Shown piece after piece: positions 29,251-37,597 of a DNA stretch of 45,160 nt. The stretch's first letter is position 1. Every line of letters begins with the position of its first letter. The stretch covers positions 1 to 45,160 of the forward strand of contig NZ_SNAA01000022.1 in the NCBI RefSeq assembly GCF_004358695.1, given 5' to 3'. Source of the DNA: Palleronia sediminis (GTDB lineage Bacteria > Pseudomonadota > Alphaproteobacteria > Rhodobacterales > Rhodobacteraceae). A model generated the notes under the pieces. The model was not told the DNA's origin and did no database searches. It was given only the letters and a program-made list of their open reading frames with translations. Made by a program: the position numbers and the translations under genes.

Positions 29251-29876
29251 TTTCACCCACTCCGACCCAATCCGTCCTCGGCGCGGCACTCAGAAAACGG
29301 CGCAAGAGCCTCGCCCTGCCGATGCAGTCGGTGGCCGATGGGACGGGTCTTTCGGTCGGGTTCATCAGCCAGGTGGAACGCGGGCTGACGACGCCATCGC
29401 TGTCGTCCCTCGTCGCCATCGCCGAGGTTCTCCAGACGCCGATCTCGGAGTTCCTCAGCCAGCCCACCGCCCATGGCACGACGCGGCAGGGCGACCGGGT
29501 CCAGTATTCCGTCGATACCGAGGGGCCACGCTACGAGCGGCTCTCGTCCAGCTTTCCGGGCTCGAAACTCTATTCGGTCATCATGCACGAGCCGCCCGGC
29601 CACCGCGCCGAGCCCATCAGCCACCGCGGCGAAGAGATGTTCTTTGTCCTAAGCGGCGAGGTCACGGTCGAGATCGAGGGCAAGGTCGAGATCCTGAAAG
29701 CCGGCGATTCCAAGCATTTCGACAGCACGCGGGTCCATTCGACCTGGAACCACACGACCGAGACGGTCTCGATCCTGTGGGCCGGCACGATGGACATATT
29801 CGGCGACGCCCCCGCACCGATCCACAACAGCACCTCGGTCAACGAGGACGATCCCACACATCCAGCAGGAGACTAG
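29241..29876 (+). CDS. XRE family regulator with cupin domain
   Basis: This 211-residue protein has an N-terminal helix-turn-helix of the XRE type (about residues 11-65, LGAALRKRRKSLALPMQSVADGTGLSVGFISQVERG). A C-terminal cupin_2 domain follows (about 105-180, HRAEPISHRGEEMFFVLSGEVTVEIEG and HSTWNHTTETVSILWAG). Such regulators usually sense a small ligand in the cupin barrel and control nearby catabolic or transport genes. The ATG has no clear ribosome site and lies inside a palindromic operator, so strong autoregulation is likely. It is one base upstream of the ABC binding-protein gene and is probably co-transcribed with the importer and hydantoinase genes. Confidence 0.9.
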   Translation: MVKVSPTPTQSVLGAALRKRRKSLALPMQSVADGTGLSVGFISQVERGLTTPSLSSLVAIAEVLQTPISEFLSQPTAHGTTRQGDRVQYSVDTEGPRYERLSSSFPGSKLYSVIMHEPPGHRAEPISHRGEEMFFVLSGEVTVEIEGKVEILKAGDSKHFDSTRVHSTWNHTTETVSILWAGTMDIFGDAPAPIHNSTSVNEDDPTHPAGD

Positions 29877-29877
29877 A

Positions 29878-31443
29878 ATGACCAGAACGACCCTACTGGC
29901 CGCGACACTGACCGCGGCGACGGCCCTCACGCCGGTCTTCGCGCAAAGCGTGCTGCGCCTCGACGAAGTCGCGGTGGGCGAGCTCGACCCGGCCAAGGCC
30001 TCGGACTACGCCGACAGCATCCTGATGTTCAACGTCTACGACACGCTCGTGCTGCCCAAACAGGGCGAGCCCGGCCACGAGGGGCACCTGGCCGAAAGCT
30101 GGGAAGTGGACGGCGCGACCTACACGTTCACCCTGCGCGACGGCATCGCGTTCCAGTCCGGCAACCCGCTGACCGCCCAGGACGTCGTCTATTCGCTCGA
30201 GCGGATGCAGGCGGTCGGACAGGGGCTGTCGCATCTCTTCGGCGGTGTCGCGGCCGAGGCGGTCGACGAGAAGACCGTCCGCTTCACCCTCGAAGAGCCC
30301 TATGCGCCCTTCGTCGCGTCGCTGGTGCGCCTGCCCATCGTGGACAAGGCGCTGGTCGAGCAGAACGCCACCGAACAGGACCCCTGGGGCGAGGCGTTCC
30401 TGTCGGGCAACGCCGCCGGAACCGGCGCCTACCGCGTCACCGCGCACAACCCGCAGGCCGAGACGCGCATGGCCCGCAACGAGGATTATTTCGGCGAGAT
30501 CAAGGACGCCGCCCCGGACGAGGCGGTACTGCGCTACTCGCTCGAGGCCGCGACCGTCCGCACCCTGCTGGCGCAGGGCGAGCACGATATCTCGAGCCAG
30601 TGGTTGCCGCCCGAGGTGATGCGCGCGCTGGCCAATGACGGCGCGCAGCTTTTCACCGAAAGCGGCACCGGCGCCTTCTACATCAAGCTGAACACGGCCA
30701 AGCCGCCGCTCGACCACGTGAATTGCCGCCAGGCGCTCGCCCATGCCTTCGACTACGGCACCGCGCTGCAAATGGTCGCGATCACCGAGGACGTATCCTC
30801 GGGCTCGGCCCCGACCGGCGCGATCCCGGTGGGCATGTTCGGCGCCAACCCCGCCGAAGAGGCCCTGGCGCGGGACATGGACAAGGCGCGCGAATACCTC
30901 GCCGACTGCCCGACCCCGCCGGAGGACTGGGATCTCGAGATCTCGTGGATCGCCGAGGTGCCGCTCGAAGAGCGGTTCGCCCTGCTGATGCAGGCCAATT
31001 TCGCCGAGCTCGGCATCTCGAGCAAGATCGAGACCCTGCCCTGGGCGCTGTTCACCGAGCGCGTGGCGAGCCCCGAGAACACGCCGCATATCAGCCAGAT
31101 CTTCGTGAACGCCGTGACAGGCGACCCCGATACCCTGCTCTACGGCATGTACCATTCCTCGACCCCCGGCACTTGGCAATCGCCGGAATATCTCGACGAT
31201 GCCGAGGTCGATGCGGCGCTCGAAGCCGGCCGCCGCGGCCCCGGCGAGCAGGAGCGCGAGGAGGCCTATTCCGCGCTCAACGACCGGCTGATGGAGCTTG
31301 CGCCGACGATCTACGGCTATGACCGGCAATCCGTCTTTGCCGCCTCGGATCGCGTCAGCGCCCCCGCCCTTTCGGACCCGTCGCAGGCCTTTGGCGTCGA
31401 TGGCATGGGGTTCAGCTTTCGGCTGATGGAAATGACCGACTGA
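29878..31443 (+). CDS. ABC transporter substrate-binding protein, family 5
   Basis: This 521-residue periplasmic protein is of the dipeptide/oligopeptide/nickel-binding class (SBP_bac_5). The signal peptide is MTRTTLLAATLTAATALTPVFAQ. Family segments follow: LDPAKASDYADSILMFNVYDTLV, LAESWEVDGATYTFTLRDGIAFQSGNPLTAQDVVYSLERM and VNCRQALAHAFDY. AGGAG precedes the ATG, two bases after the regulator's stop. The ligand is unknown: family 5 proteins bind peptides but also opines, amides and other small molecules. The downstream hydantoinase and M24 genes suggest a cyclic amide or peptide-like ligand. A perfect stem-loop follows the stop. Confidence 0.9.
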   Translation: MTRTTLLAATLTAATALTPVFAQSVLRLDEVAVGELDPAKASDYADSILMFNVYDTLVLPKQGEPGHEGHLAESWEVDGATYTFTLRDGIAFQSGNPLTAQDVVYSLERMQAVGQGLSHLFGGVAAEAVDEKTVRFTLEEPYAPFVASLVRLPIVDKALVEQNATEQDPWGEAFLSGNAAGTGAYRVTAHNPQAETRMARNEDYFGEIKDAAPDEAVLRYSLEAATVRTLLAQGEHDISSQWLPPEVMRALANDGAQLFTESGTGAFYIKLNTAKPPLDHVNCRQALAHAFDYGTALQMVAITEDVSSGSAPTGAIPVGMFGANPAEEALARDMDKAREYLADCPTPPEDWDLEISWIAEVPLEERFALLMQANFAELGISSKIETLPWALFTERVASPENTPHISQIFVNAVTGDPDTLLYGMYHSSTPGTWQSPEYLDDAEVDAALEAGRRGPGEQEREEAYSALNDRLMELAPTIYGYDRQSVFAASDRVSAPALSDPSQAFGVDGMGFSFRLMEMTD

Positions 31444-31461
31444 GCCGGTCCGCCGCGCCTG

Positions 31462-31491
31462 CCGGGTCCGCGCCCTTCCGCGCGGACCCGG
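31462..31491 (+). other. Intercistronic stem-loop after binding-protein gene
   Basis: CCGGGTCCGCGC (31462-31473) and GCGCGGACCCGG (31480-31491) form a perfect 12-pair stem with a six-base loop and no T-run. Such structures after binding-protein genes are known (for example malE-malF) to protect the upstream message and lower expression of the permease genes. Confidence 0.8.
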
Positions 31492-31519
31492 ACCCTGACC
31501 CCCAATCCGGGATAGCCCC

Positions 31520-32548
31520 ATGTCCTCTGTCTTTCGCATATTGCTGAGACGGCTCGGAATCTCCGTGATCGTGCTCATCGGTGTCTCGATGCTGATCTTC
31601 GCCATCGCCCGCGTCATTCCGGGCGATCCGGCGCGGATCGCGCTCGGGCCCAACGCCACGGCCGAGCAGGTGGCGGCCATCCGCACCGAGATGCATCTCG
31701 ACGAGCCGATCGTGGCGCAGTACGGCCATTTCGTGACCGACGTGCTGCGGGGCGATCTCGGGACGTCGCTTTATACGAACCGCCCGGTCACGCAGGACAT
31801 CGTCGAGTTCCTGCCCGCGACGCTCGAACTGGTGATCTTTGCCGGGCTCCTGATGGTCGCGCTGGGCCTGCCGCTCGGCATCCTCGCCGCCCGCCACCGG
31901 GCACGCTGGCCCGATCACGTCGTTCGCGTGCTCACCCTGCTGACAGTTTCGGCCCCCAGCTTTGTCTGGGCGGTGATCCTGATGCTGGTCTTTGCCTTCT
32001 ACCTGCCGCTCTTTCCCGTGGCCGGCCGCATCGACGACAGCTACGAGATCGCCCGCGTCACCGGCTTTCTGACCGTCGACACGCTGATCGCGGGCCGCTT
32101 CGACGCCTTTCTCGACGTGCTGCACCACCTCGTCCTGCCCGCCGTGGCGCTGGCGCTGTCGGGTATCGGGCAGGCCGCTCGGTTGACCCGCGCCAACATG
32201 GTCGAGACATACGACAAACCCTATATCGAGATGGCGCAGGCCTATGGGTTCGCGCCGGGCAGGATCGCACGGCGCTATGCGTTCAAGCCGTCGCTGATCC
32301 CGTCCCTGACCATCATCGGGCTCGATTTCGCGGCGATGCTGGGCAATGCCTTTCTGGTCGAGGCCGTCTTTGCCTGGCCGGGCCTGTCGCGCTACGGCGT
32401 GGCCGTGATCCTGCGCAAGGATCTCAACGCGATCATGGGCACCGTCCTCGTCATCGCCCTGACCTTTCTCATCATCAACATCATCGTCGATCTGTTGATC
32501 GCGTTCCTGAACCCGCGCATCCGCCATTCGACGAGGGCCGCCACATGA
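31520..32548 (+). CDS. ABC transporter permease (DppB-like)
   Basis: This 342-residue inner-membrane protein has about six hydrophobic segments and the BPD_transp_1 fold. The N-terminus is typical of DppB/GsiC permeases (RLGISVIVLIGVSMLIFAIARVIPGDPARIALG). The EAA-like cytoplasmic loop is YIEMAQAYGFAPGRIARRYAFKPSLIPSLT, and the segment FLVEAVFAWPGLSRYGV is characteristic. It lies 76 bases after the binding-protein gene, past the stem-loop, and overlaps the next permease as ATGA. Confidence 0.93.
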   Translation: MSSVFRILLRRLGISVIVLIGVSMLIFAIARVIPGDPARIALGPNATAEQVAAIRTEMHLDEPIVAQYGHFVTDVLRGDLGTSLYTNRPVTQDIVEFLPATLELVIFAGLLMVALGLPLGILAARHRARWPDHVVRVLTLLTVSAPSFVWAVILMLVFAFYLPLFPVAGRIDDSYEIARVTGFLTVDTLIAGRFDAFLDVLHHLVLPAVALALSGIGQAARLTRANMVETYDKPYIEMAQAYGFAPGRIARRYAFKPSLIPSLTIIGLDFAAMLGNAFLVEAVFAWPGLSRYGVAVILRKDLNAIMGTVLVIALTFLIINIIVDLLIAFLNPRIRHSTRAAT

Positions 32549-33378
32549 CCCGCGCCCTGCGTATCCTCGCCTCGAACCCGCTGTCGCTGATCGGGCTGAT
32601 CCTCGTGTCGGGCATCGTCCTCGCCGCGCTGCTGGCGCCGTGGATCGCCCCCTTTCCGACGCATAACTCGGCCGTCATCGACTTTGCCCATGCGAACCAG
32701 GCTCCGACGGCGCGCAACTGGATGGGAACGGATCTCGTCGGGCGCGATATCTTTTCGCGCATCCTCTACGCCTACCGGATCAGCCTCGGGCTGGGCATCG
32801 TCGTGCTGGTCATCGCCACCCCGATCGGCACGGTCGTCGGGCTGCTCGCGGGCTACCTGGGCGGCTGGACCGAAAGCGTCCTCATGCGGCTCGTCGATGT
32901 CTTTCTGTCGATCCCGCCTCTGGTGCTGGCCATCGCCGTGCTCGGCGTGCTGGAGCCGACTTTGACCAATGCCATGATCGCCGTCACCGTCATGTGGTGG
33001 CCGTGGTATGCGCGGCTGGTCTATTCCATCGCCCGTTCCGAGCGCGAAGAGGGCTACGTGCTGGCCGCCGAGGTCATCGGCGCGCCCACCCCTCATATCG
33101 TCTTTCGCGAGATCCTGCCCAACTGCCTGCCGGCGATCATCACCAAGATGACCCTCGACATGGGCTTTGTCATCATCATCGCCTCGTCGCTGTCCTTTCT
33201 CGGGCTCGGCGTGCAGCCGCCGACCCCGGATCTCGGCTCCATGGTGGCCGAGGGCGCGCGCTACCTGCCCGACAGCTTGTGGATGACCGTCTTTCCGGGG
33301 CTCGCCATCCTGCTTGCCGTCTTCGGCTTCAACCTGCTGGGCGACGGGCTGAGGGAAGTGCTGGGGGTGGACGAATGA
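32545..33378 (+). CDS. ABC transporter permease (DppC-like)
   Basis: This 277-residue inner-membrane protein is the second permease of the importer. It has the DppC features NWMGTDLVGRDIFSRILYAYRISLGLG, a loop EGYVLAAEVIGAPTPHIVFREILPNCLPAI and SLSFLGLGVQPPTPDLGSMVAEG. The ATG at 32545 overlaps the preceding stop by four bases, and its own stop overlaps the ATPase start by four bases. Length and order are normal for the class. Confidence 0.93.
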   Translation: MTRALRILASNPLSLIGLILVSGIVLAALLAPWIAPFPTHNSAVIDFAHANQAPTARNWMGTDLVGRDIFSRILYAYRISLGLGIVVLVIATPIGTVVGLLAGYLGGWTESVLMRLVDVFLSIPPLVLAIAVLGVLEPTLTNAMIAVTVMWWPWYARLVYSIARSEREEGYVLAAEVIGAPTPHIVFREILPNCLPAIITKMTLDMGFVIIIASSLSFLGLGVQPPTPDLGSMVAEGARYLPDSLWMTVFPGLAILLAVFGFNLLGDGLREVLGVDE

Positions 33379-34244
33379 CCGATCTTCTCGACATTCGCGG
33401 CCTGACCCTCGGGTTCAGGGGGCTGAACGGCTATACCGAGGTGCTGCACGGCATCGACCTGTCGATCGCGCGCGGCGAACGCGTGGCGCTGGTGGGCGAA
33501 AGCGGCTCGGGCAAATCCGTCACCGCGCGGATCATCCTCGGCCTTTTGCAGGAAACCCGCACCGCGCGAGTCGCGGGCCGGGTGAATTTCGACGGGCGCG
33601 ATATCTCGTCCATGCGGGCGCGGCCGCGCGCCGCGCTGCGCGGAACCGACATGTCGATGATCTTTCAGGATCCGACATCCTCGCTGAACCCGACCTTCAC
33701 CATCGGCCGCCAGTTCGCCGAGGTCATGCGCCGCCGCGAGGCCGGGCTGAGCCAGAAGGCGTGCGAGGCCCGCGCGACCGCAATGCTCGAAGAGGTCTCG
33801 ATCCCCGATCCGGCCCGCGTCCTCTCGGCCTACCCGTTCCAGCTATCGGGCGGCATGAACCAGCGGGTGATGATCGCCATGGCGCTGGTCAACAATCCCA
33901 AGCTGCTGCTGGCCGACGAGCCGGGCACGGCGCTGGACGTGTCGGTTCAGGCCCAGACCCTGACCCTGATGCAGGATCTCGTGGCCCGGCATAACACGGC
34001 CGTCCTTCTCATCTCGCACAATCTCGGCGTGGTGCGCGAGTTCGCGGACCGGGTCTATGTCATCTACCGGGGCCGTATCGTCGAGACCGGACCGACGGCC
34101 GCGATCTTCGACCGGCCCGGCCATGCCTACACGCGCGCCCTGATGGCCGCGGTGCCGCGCATCACCGGCGCGGGGCTGCCCGAGGTGCCCGAGGTCTCGG
34201 ACGATTTCCTCGCCCCCATGGTCACGCACCCGGAGGCTACGTAA
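33375..34244 (+). CDS. ABC transporter ATP-binding protein (DppD-like)
   Basis: This 289-residue ATPase has Walker A GESGSGKS (residues 41-48), Q-loop [10 protein letters not shown], signature LSGGMNQR, Walker [13 protein letters not shown] and the H-loop LISHNL. The Walker B surroundings read DEPGTALD where most homologues have DEPTTALD, a minor change outside the catalytic Glu. The C-terminal oligopeptide/dipeptide segment ([14 protein letters not shown]) is present but short, and the usual cysteine-rich iron-sulfur-like tail is absent. It overlaps both neighbours (4 bases and 1 base). Confidence 0.92.
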   Translation: MTDLLDIRGLTLGFRGLNGYTEVLHGIDLSIARGERVALVGESGSGKSVTARIILGLLQETRTARVAGRVNFDGRDISSMRARPRAALRGTDMSMIFQDPTSSLNPTFTIGRQFAEVMRRREAGLSQKACEARATAMLEEVSIPDPARVLSAYPFQLSGGMNQRVMIAMALVNNPKLLLADEPGTALDVSVQAQTLTLMQDLVARHNTAVLLISHNLGVVREFADRVYVIYRGRIVETGPTAAIFDRPGHAYTRALMAAVPRITGAGLPEVPEVSDDFLAPMVTHPEAT

Positions 34245-35041
34245 TGGCCCTTTTGAGCGTCGAGAACCTGTCCAAAACCTTCCAGACGCCGCGCGGCGCG
34301 GTTCACGCCGTGCGCGACGTCTCTTTCGCCGTGGCACGGGGCGAATGTCTTGCCGTGGTCGGCGAGAGCGGATCGGGCAAGACCACCATCGCCAACATGA
34401 TCCTCGGCATCCTCGCCCCGACGCAGGGCGCGATCCGCTTCGACGATCATGCGCTTCCCTCGCGGCGGCGCCCGGAGCATAGGCAGGCGATCCAGCTCGT
34501 GCAGCAGAACCCGCTATCCTCGCTCAACCCCAAGCGCAGCATCGGCGCGTCGGTGCGGCTGGGGCTGGACACCTACGGGATCGGCGACCGCGCCGGGCGC
34601 TGGGACCGGGTCGCCGCGGCGCTGGAGGAGGTGGGCCTGCCGCCCGAGATGCGCCGCCGCGCGCCATCCGCGCTTTCGGGCGGGCAGCGGCAGCGGGTGG
34701 GCATCGCCCGCGCGCTGGCCTGCGAGCCCGAGCTCCTCGTGCTCGACGAACCGACCTCGGCGCTCGACGTGCTGGTGCAGGCGCGGGTGTTGCGGCTGCT
34801 GAACGACCTGAGGGCGCGAAAGCAGCTCACCTATATCTTCATCACCCACGATCTCGCCGTGGTGCGCAACGTCGCCGACCGCGTCGCCGTGTTCAAGGCG
34901 GGCGAACTCGTCGAGCTGGGCGAGACCCGGCAGATCTTCACCGCCCCCGCCCACCCCTATACCCGCGGCCTGATCGGCGCGGTTCCGGTGGTGGATGCGG
35001 AGGAACTCCACCTCAGGAACACACTCGCCGGAGAGAATTGA
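34244..35041 (+). CDS. ABC transporter ATP-binding protein (DppF-like)
   Basis: This 265-residue ATPase has Walker A GESGSGKT (residues 40-47), Q-loop VQQNPLSSLNP, signature LSGGQRQR, Walker B LLVLDEPTSALD and switch His in FITHDLAVV. It pairs with the preceding ATPase as the heterodimeric motor of the importer. The ATG overlaps the previous stop by one base. The C-terminal segment AHPYTRGLIGAVPV is the usual family tail, again short. Confidence 0.92.
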   Translation: MALLSVENLSKTFQTPRGAVHAVRDVSFAVARGECLAVVGESGSGKTTIANMILGILAPTQGAIRFDDHALPSRRRPEHRQAIQLVQQNPLSSLNPKRSIGASVRLGLDTYGIGDRAGRWDRVAAALEEVGLPPEMRRRAPSALSGGQRQRVGIARALACEPELLVLDEPTSALDVLVQARVLRLLNDLRARKQLTYIFITHDLAVVRNVADRVAVFKAGELVELGETRQIFTAPAHPYTRGLIGAVPVVDAEELHLRNTLAGEN

Positions 35042-35520
35042 TGGACTACACGCAGGCCCTGGCCGCCAAGGACCAGCCCGAGACGACATTCGCCGCCCTT
35101 GCCGATCTGGTCCGGCAAACGGTCGGCGCCAAGCTGTTCACGACGATGTCCATCGACCGCGACCGCGGGGTGGCGCGTCGCAACTATACCACCATGCCCG
35201 ACGCCTATCCGGTTTCGGGCGAAAAGCCGCTCAACAAGGATCGCTGGGGCGATATCGTCGAGGGACAGCACAAGACCTTCGTCGCCAATTCCATCGAAGA
35301 GATCGCCGACGTGTTTCCCGATTGGGAACTGATCCGGTCGCTGGGCTGCGAAAGTTGCATGAACGTGCCGGTGGTGATCGGCGGGCAGGTGCTGGGCACG
35401 CTGAACTGCCTGCACGATGCCGGCCACTACACGCCCGAGCGTGTCGCCGCCGCCGAAAACCTGAAACTGCCCGGCGCGGCGGCCTTCCTGCTCCATGCCA
35501 AACTCGAGAAAGGGGCCTGA
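35041..35520 (+). CDS. GAF domain protein
   Basis: This 159-residue single-domain protein resembles small GAF proteins. FAALADLVRQTVGAKLFTTMSID, NSIEEIADVFPDWELIRSLGCESCMNVPVVIGGQVLGTLNCLHDAGHYT and VAAAENLKLPGAAAFLLHAKL follow in GAF order. Stand-alone GAF proteins bind small ligands or act as redox sensors or enzymes. The Cys pair in GCESC could be functional. The ATG at 35041 overlaps the ATPase stop by one base; a TTG one codon earlier is less likely. Its place between importer and hydantoinase genes suggests it senses or handles the same substrate. Confidence 0.82.
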   Translation: MDYTQALAAKDQPETTFAALADLVRQTVGAKLFTTMSIDRDRGVARRNYTTMPDAYPVSGEKPLNKDRWGDIVEGQHKTFVANSIEEIADVFPDWELIRSLGCESCMNVPVVIGGQVLGTLNCLHDAGHYTPERVAAAENLKLPGAAAFLLHAKLEKGA

Positions 35521-35521
35521 C

Positions 35522-37597
35522 ATGGCCGATACCATTCGCCGCGTGGCAACAGATGTGGGCGGCACATTTACCGACCTCGTCGCCTTCGAGACCCACCCCG
35601 ACGGGACGATGGAGATCATCACCGCCAAGTCCGACACCACGCCCCCCGATTTCGAGAACGGCGTGCTGAACGTGTTGAAAAAGGGCGGCATCGACCCGGA
35701 AACGGTCGGCTTCATGGCCCATGGCACCACCGTCGTCATCAACGCCCTGACCGAGCGCAAGGGCGTCAAGGTCGGGCTCATCACGACCGAGGGCTTTCGC
35801 GACGTGCTCGAGATCGCGCGCGGCAACCGGCCCGATTTCTTCAACCTGCACTATGAAAAGCCCGCGCCCTTCGTGCCCCGCCGCCTCAGGGCCGAACTGC
35901 CGGGGCGCGTCACCTACCAGGGCACCGAGCGCACGCCGCTGGACCTGTCGGGGCTGCCCGCGATCCTCGATCATTTCCGCGCCGAAGGGGTCGAGGCGAT
36001 CGCCGTGTGCCTGCTGCACGCCTATGCCAACACCACCCACGAAGAGGCGGTGCTGGAGCGCATCCGCGCCGAATGGCCCGGCGTCTCGGTCGTCGCGTCC
36101 CACCAGATCACGCGGGAATGGCGCGAGTACGAGCGCACGAACACCGCCGTCCTGTCGGCCTATGTGCAACCGGTGGCGGCGCAATATCTCGGCAAGCTCG
36201 ATGCCGGGCTGAAATCGCAGGGCCTACCGAAAAGCCCTTATATCATGCAATCGAACTGCGGCGTCGACAGCCTCGAGGCCACCTCGGCGGTGCCGATCAA
36301 CATGGTCGAAAGCGGCCCGGCCTCGGGGTTTTGGGGCGCGGCCGAGCTGGGCAAGCTGATCGGAGAGCCGAACGTGCTCGCCCTCGATATCGGCGGCACC
36401 ACGGCCAAGTGTTCGCTCATCGAAGGCGGCGAGGTCCGCATCATGACCGACTACTGGATCGAGCGCAGCCGCAAATCCGCGGGCTACCCGATCATGGTGC
36501 CGGTGGTCGACCTGGTCGAGATCGGCAATGGCGGCGGCTCGATCGCCTGGGTCGACGATTTCGGCAAGCTGCATGTCGGCCCGCAATCGGCGGGCGCCCT
36601 GCCCGGCCCGGCCGCCTATGGCAAGGGCGGGCGCGACGCCACCACCACCGACGCCAACCTCTGGCTCGGGCGCATCAACCGCGACTATTTCTGCGGCGGC
36701 GAGGTCGAGGCCGACATGGCCGCCGCCGAGACCGCGCTTGCCGCGATCGGCGCGCGGCTGGGCGTGTCCACCGACGAGGCCGCGCAGGGCATCGTGCGGA
36801 TTGCCAACAACAACATGGTGAACGCGCTCAAGCTGGTCAGCCTCAACCGCGGGCATGACACGCGCGACTTCACGCTCGTGGCCTTTGGCGGCGGGGGTGC
36901 CATGCACGCCGCGGCGCTGGGCCAGGAGCTTCAGGTCAAGAAGGTCGTCGTTCCGGCCGCGGCGTCGGTGTTCTCGGCCTTCGGGATGATGATGTCGGAC
37001 CTCAGGCGCGATTATTTCGTGACCCAGCTCGTCGATCTCGACGCGGGGGCCGGCGACGCCATCGAGGCGATATTCGCCCAAGCCGAGGACCAGGCCCGCG
37101 CGACTTTCGAGGCCGAAGGCGTGGACCCCGGACAGGTCGCCTTCCTGCGTTACGGCAAGTTCCGTTACCAGAACCAGGAGCATACGACCGAGGTACTGCT
37201 CGACGGCGAGGTGAGCGATGCCGCGCTCGGCCGGATCGCCGACGATTTCCACGAGGCCTACGAGCGCGAATATACCTATCGCCTCGACGCGCCGGTCGAG
37301 ATGGTGGGCGTCCACCTCGTCGCCCGCGCCGAGATCGGCAAGCTCGAGATGCAGCCCGCCGAGATCGGCCCCGCCGATGCGAGCCCCGCCCTCAAGGGCC
37401 GCCGCGAGGTCGATTACGCGCTCGAGGGCAGGCACGAGGCCGATATCTATGACGGCGACAAGCTGGCCCCCGGCATGAGTTTCGCCGGTCCCGCGATCGT
37501 CGAGGATCCGGGCACCACCATCGTGATCCACCCCGGCAACCGGGTGGAGATCGACGCCTACCGCAACACCCACATCCACCTGGGAGAGCGCTCATGA
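35522..37597 (+). CDS. Hydantoinase/oxoprolinase A subunit (HyuA-type)
   Basis: This 691-residue protein has the N-terminal Hydant_A_N domain beginning RRVATDVGGTFTDLVAFE, a phosphate-binding motif of the ASKHA fold. The Hydantoinase_A core follows with VLALDIGGTTAKCSLIEGGE, EIGNGGGSIAWVD, VGPQSAGALPGPAAYGKGG and FGGGGAMHAAALG. The family uses ATP to activate an amide or ketone: 5-oxoproline, hydantoins, caprolactam, acetone or acetophenone. The ATG at 35522 is one base after the GAF stop; the in-frame codons before it are not family-like. It overlaps the following B-subunit gene by four bases and should form a complex with it. Confidence 0.92.
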   Translation: MADTIRRVATDVGGTFTDLVAFETHPDGTMEIITAKSDTTPPDFENGVLNVLKKGGIDPETVGFMAHGTTVVINALTERKGVKVGLITTEGFRDVLEIARGNRPDFFNLHYEKPAPFVPRRLRAELPGRVTYQGTERTPLDLSGLPAILDHFRAEGVEAIAVCLLHAYANTTHEEAVLERIRAEWPGVSVVASHQITREWREYERTNTAVLSAYVQPVAAQYLGKLDAGLKSQGLPKSPYIMQSNCGVDSLEATSAVPINMVESGPASGFWGAAELGKLIGEPNVLALDIGGTTAKCSLIEGGEVRIMTDYWIERSRKSAGYPIMVPVVDLVEIGNGGGSIAWVDDFGKLHVGPQSAGALPGPAAYGKGGRDATTTDANLWLGRINRDYFCGGEVEADMAAAETALAAIGARLGVSTDEAAQGIVRIANNNMVNALKLVSLNRGHDTRDFTLVAFGGGGAMHAAALGQELQVKKVVVPAAASVFSAFGMMMSDLRRDYFVTQLVDLDAGAGDAIEAIFAQAEDQARATFEAEGVDPGQVAFLRYGKFRYQNQEHTTEVLLDGEVSDAALGRIADDFHEAYEREYTYRLDAPVEMVGVHLVARAEIGKLEMQPAEIGPADASPALKGRREVDYALEGRHEADIYDGDKLAPGMSFAGPAIVEDPGTTIVIHPGNRVEIDAYRNTHIHLGERS

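Noticed and set aside
36224-37579. 451-codon open frame on the minus strand
   Set aside because: Antisense to the HyuA gene and without family features; a GC-bias artefact.
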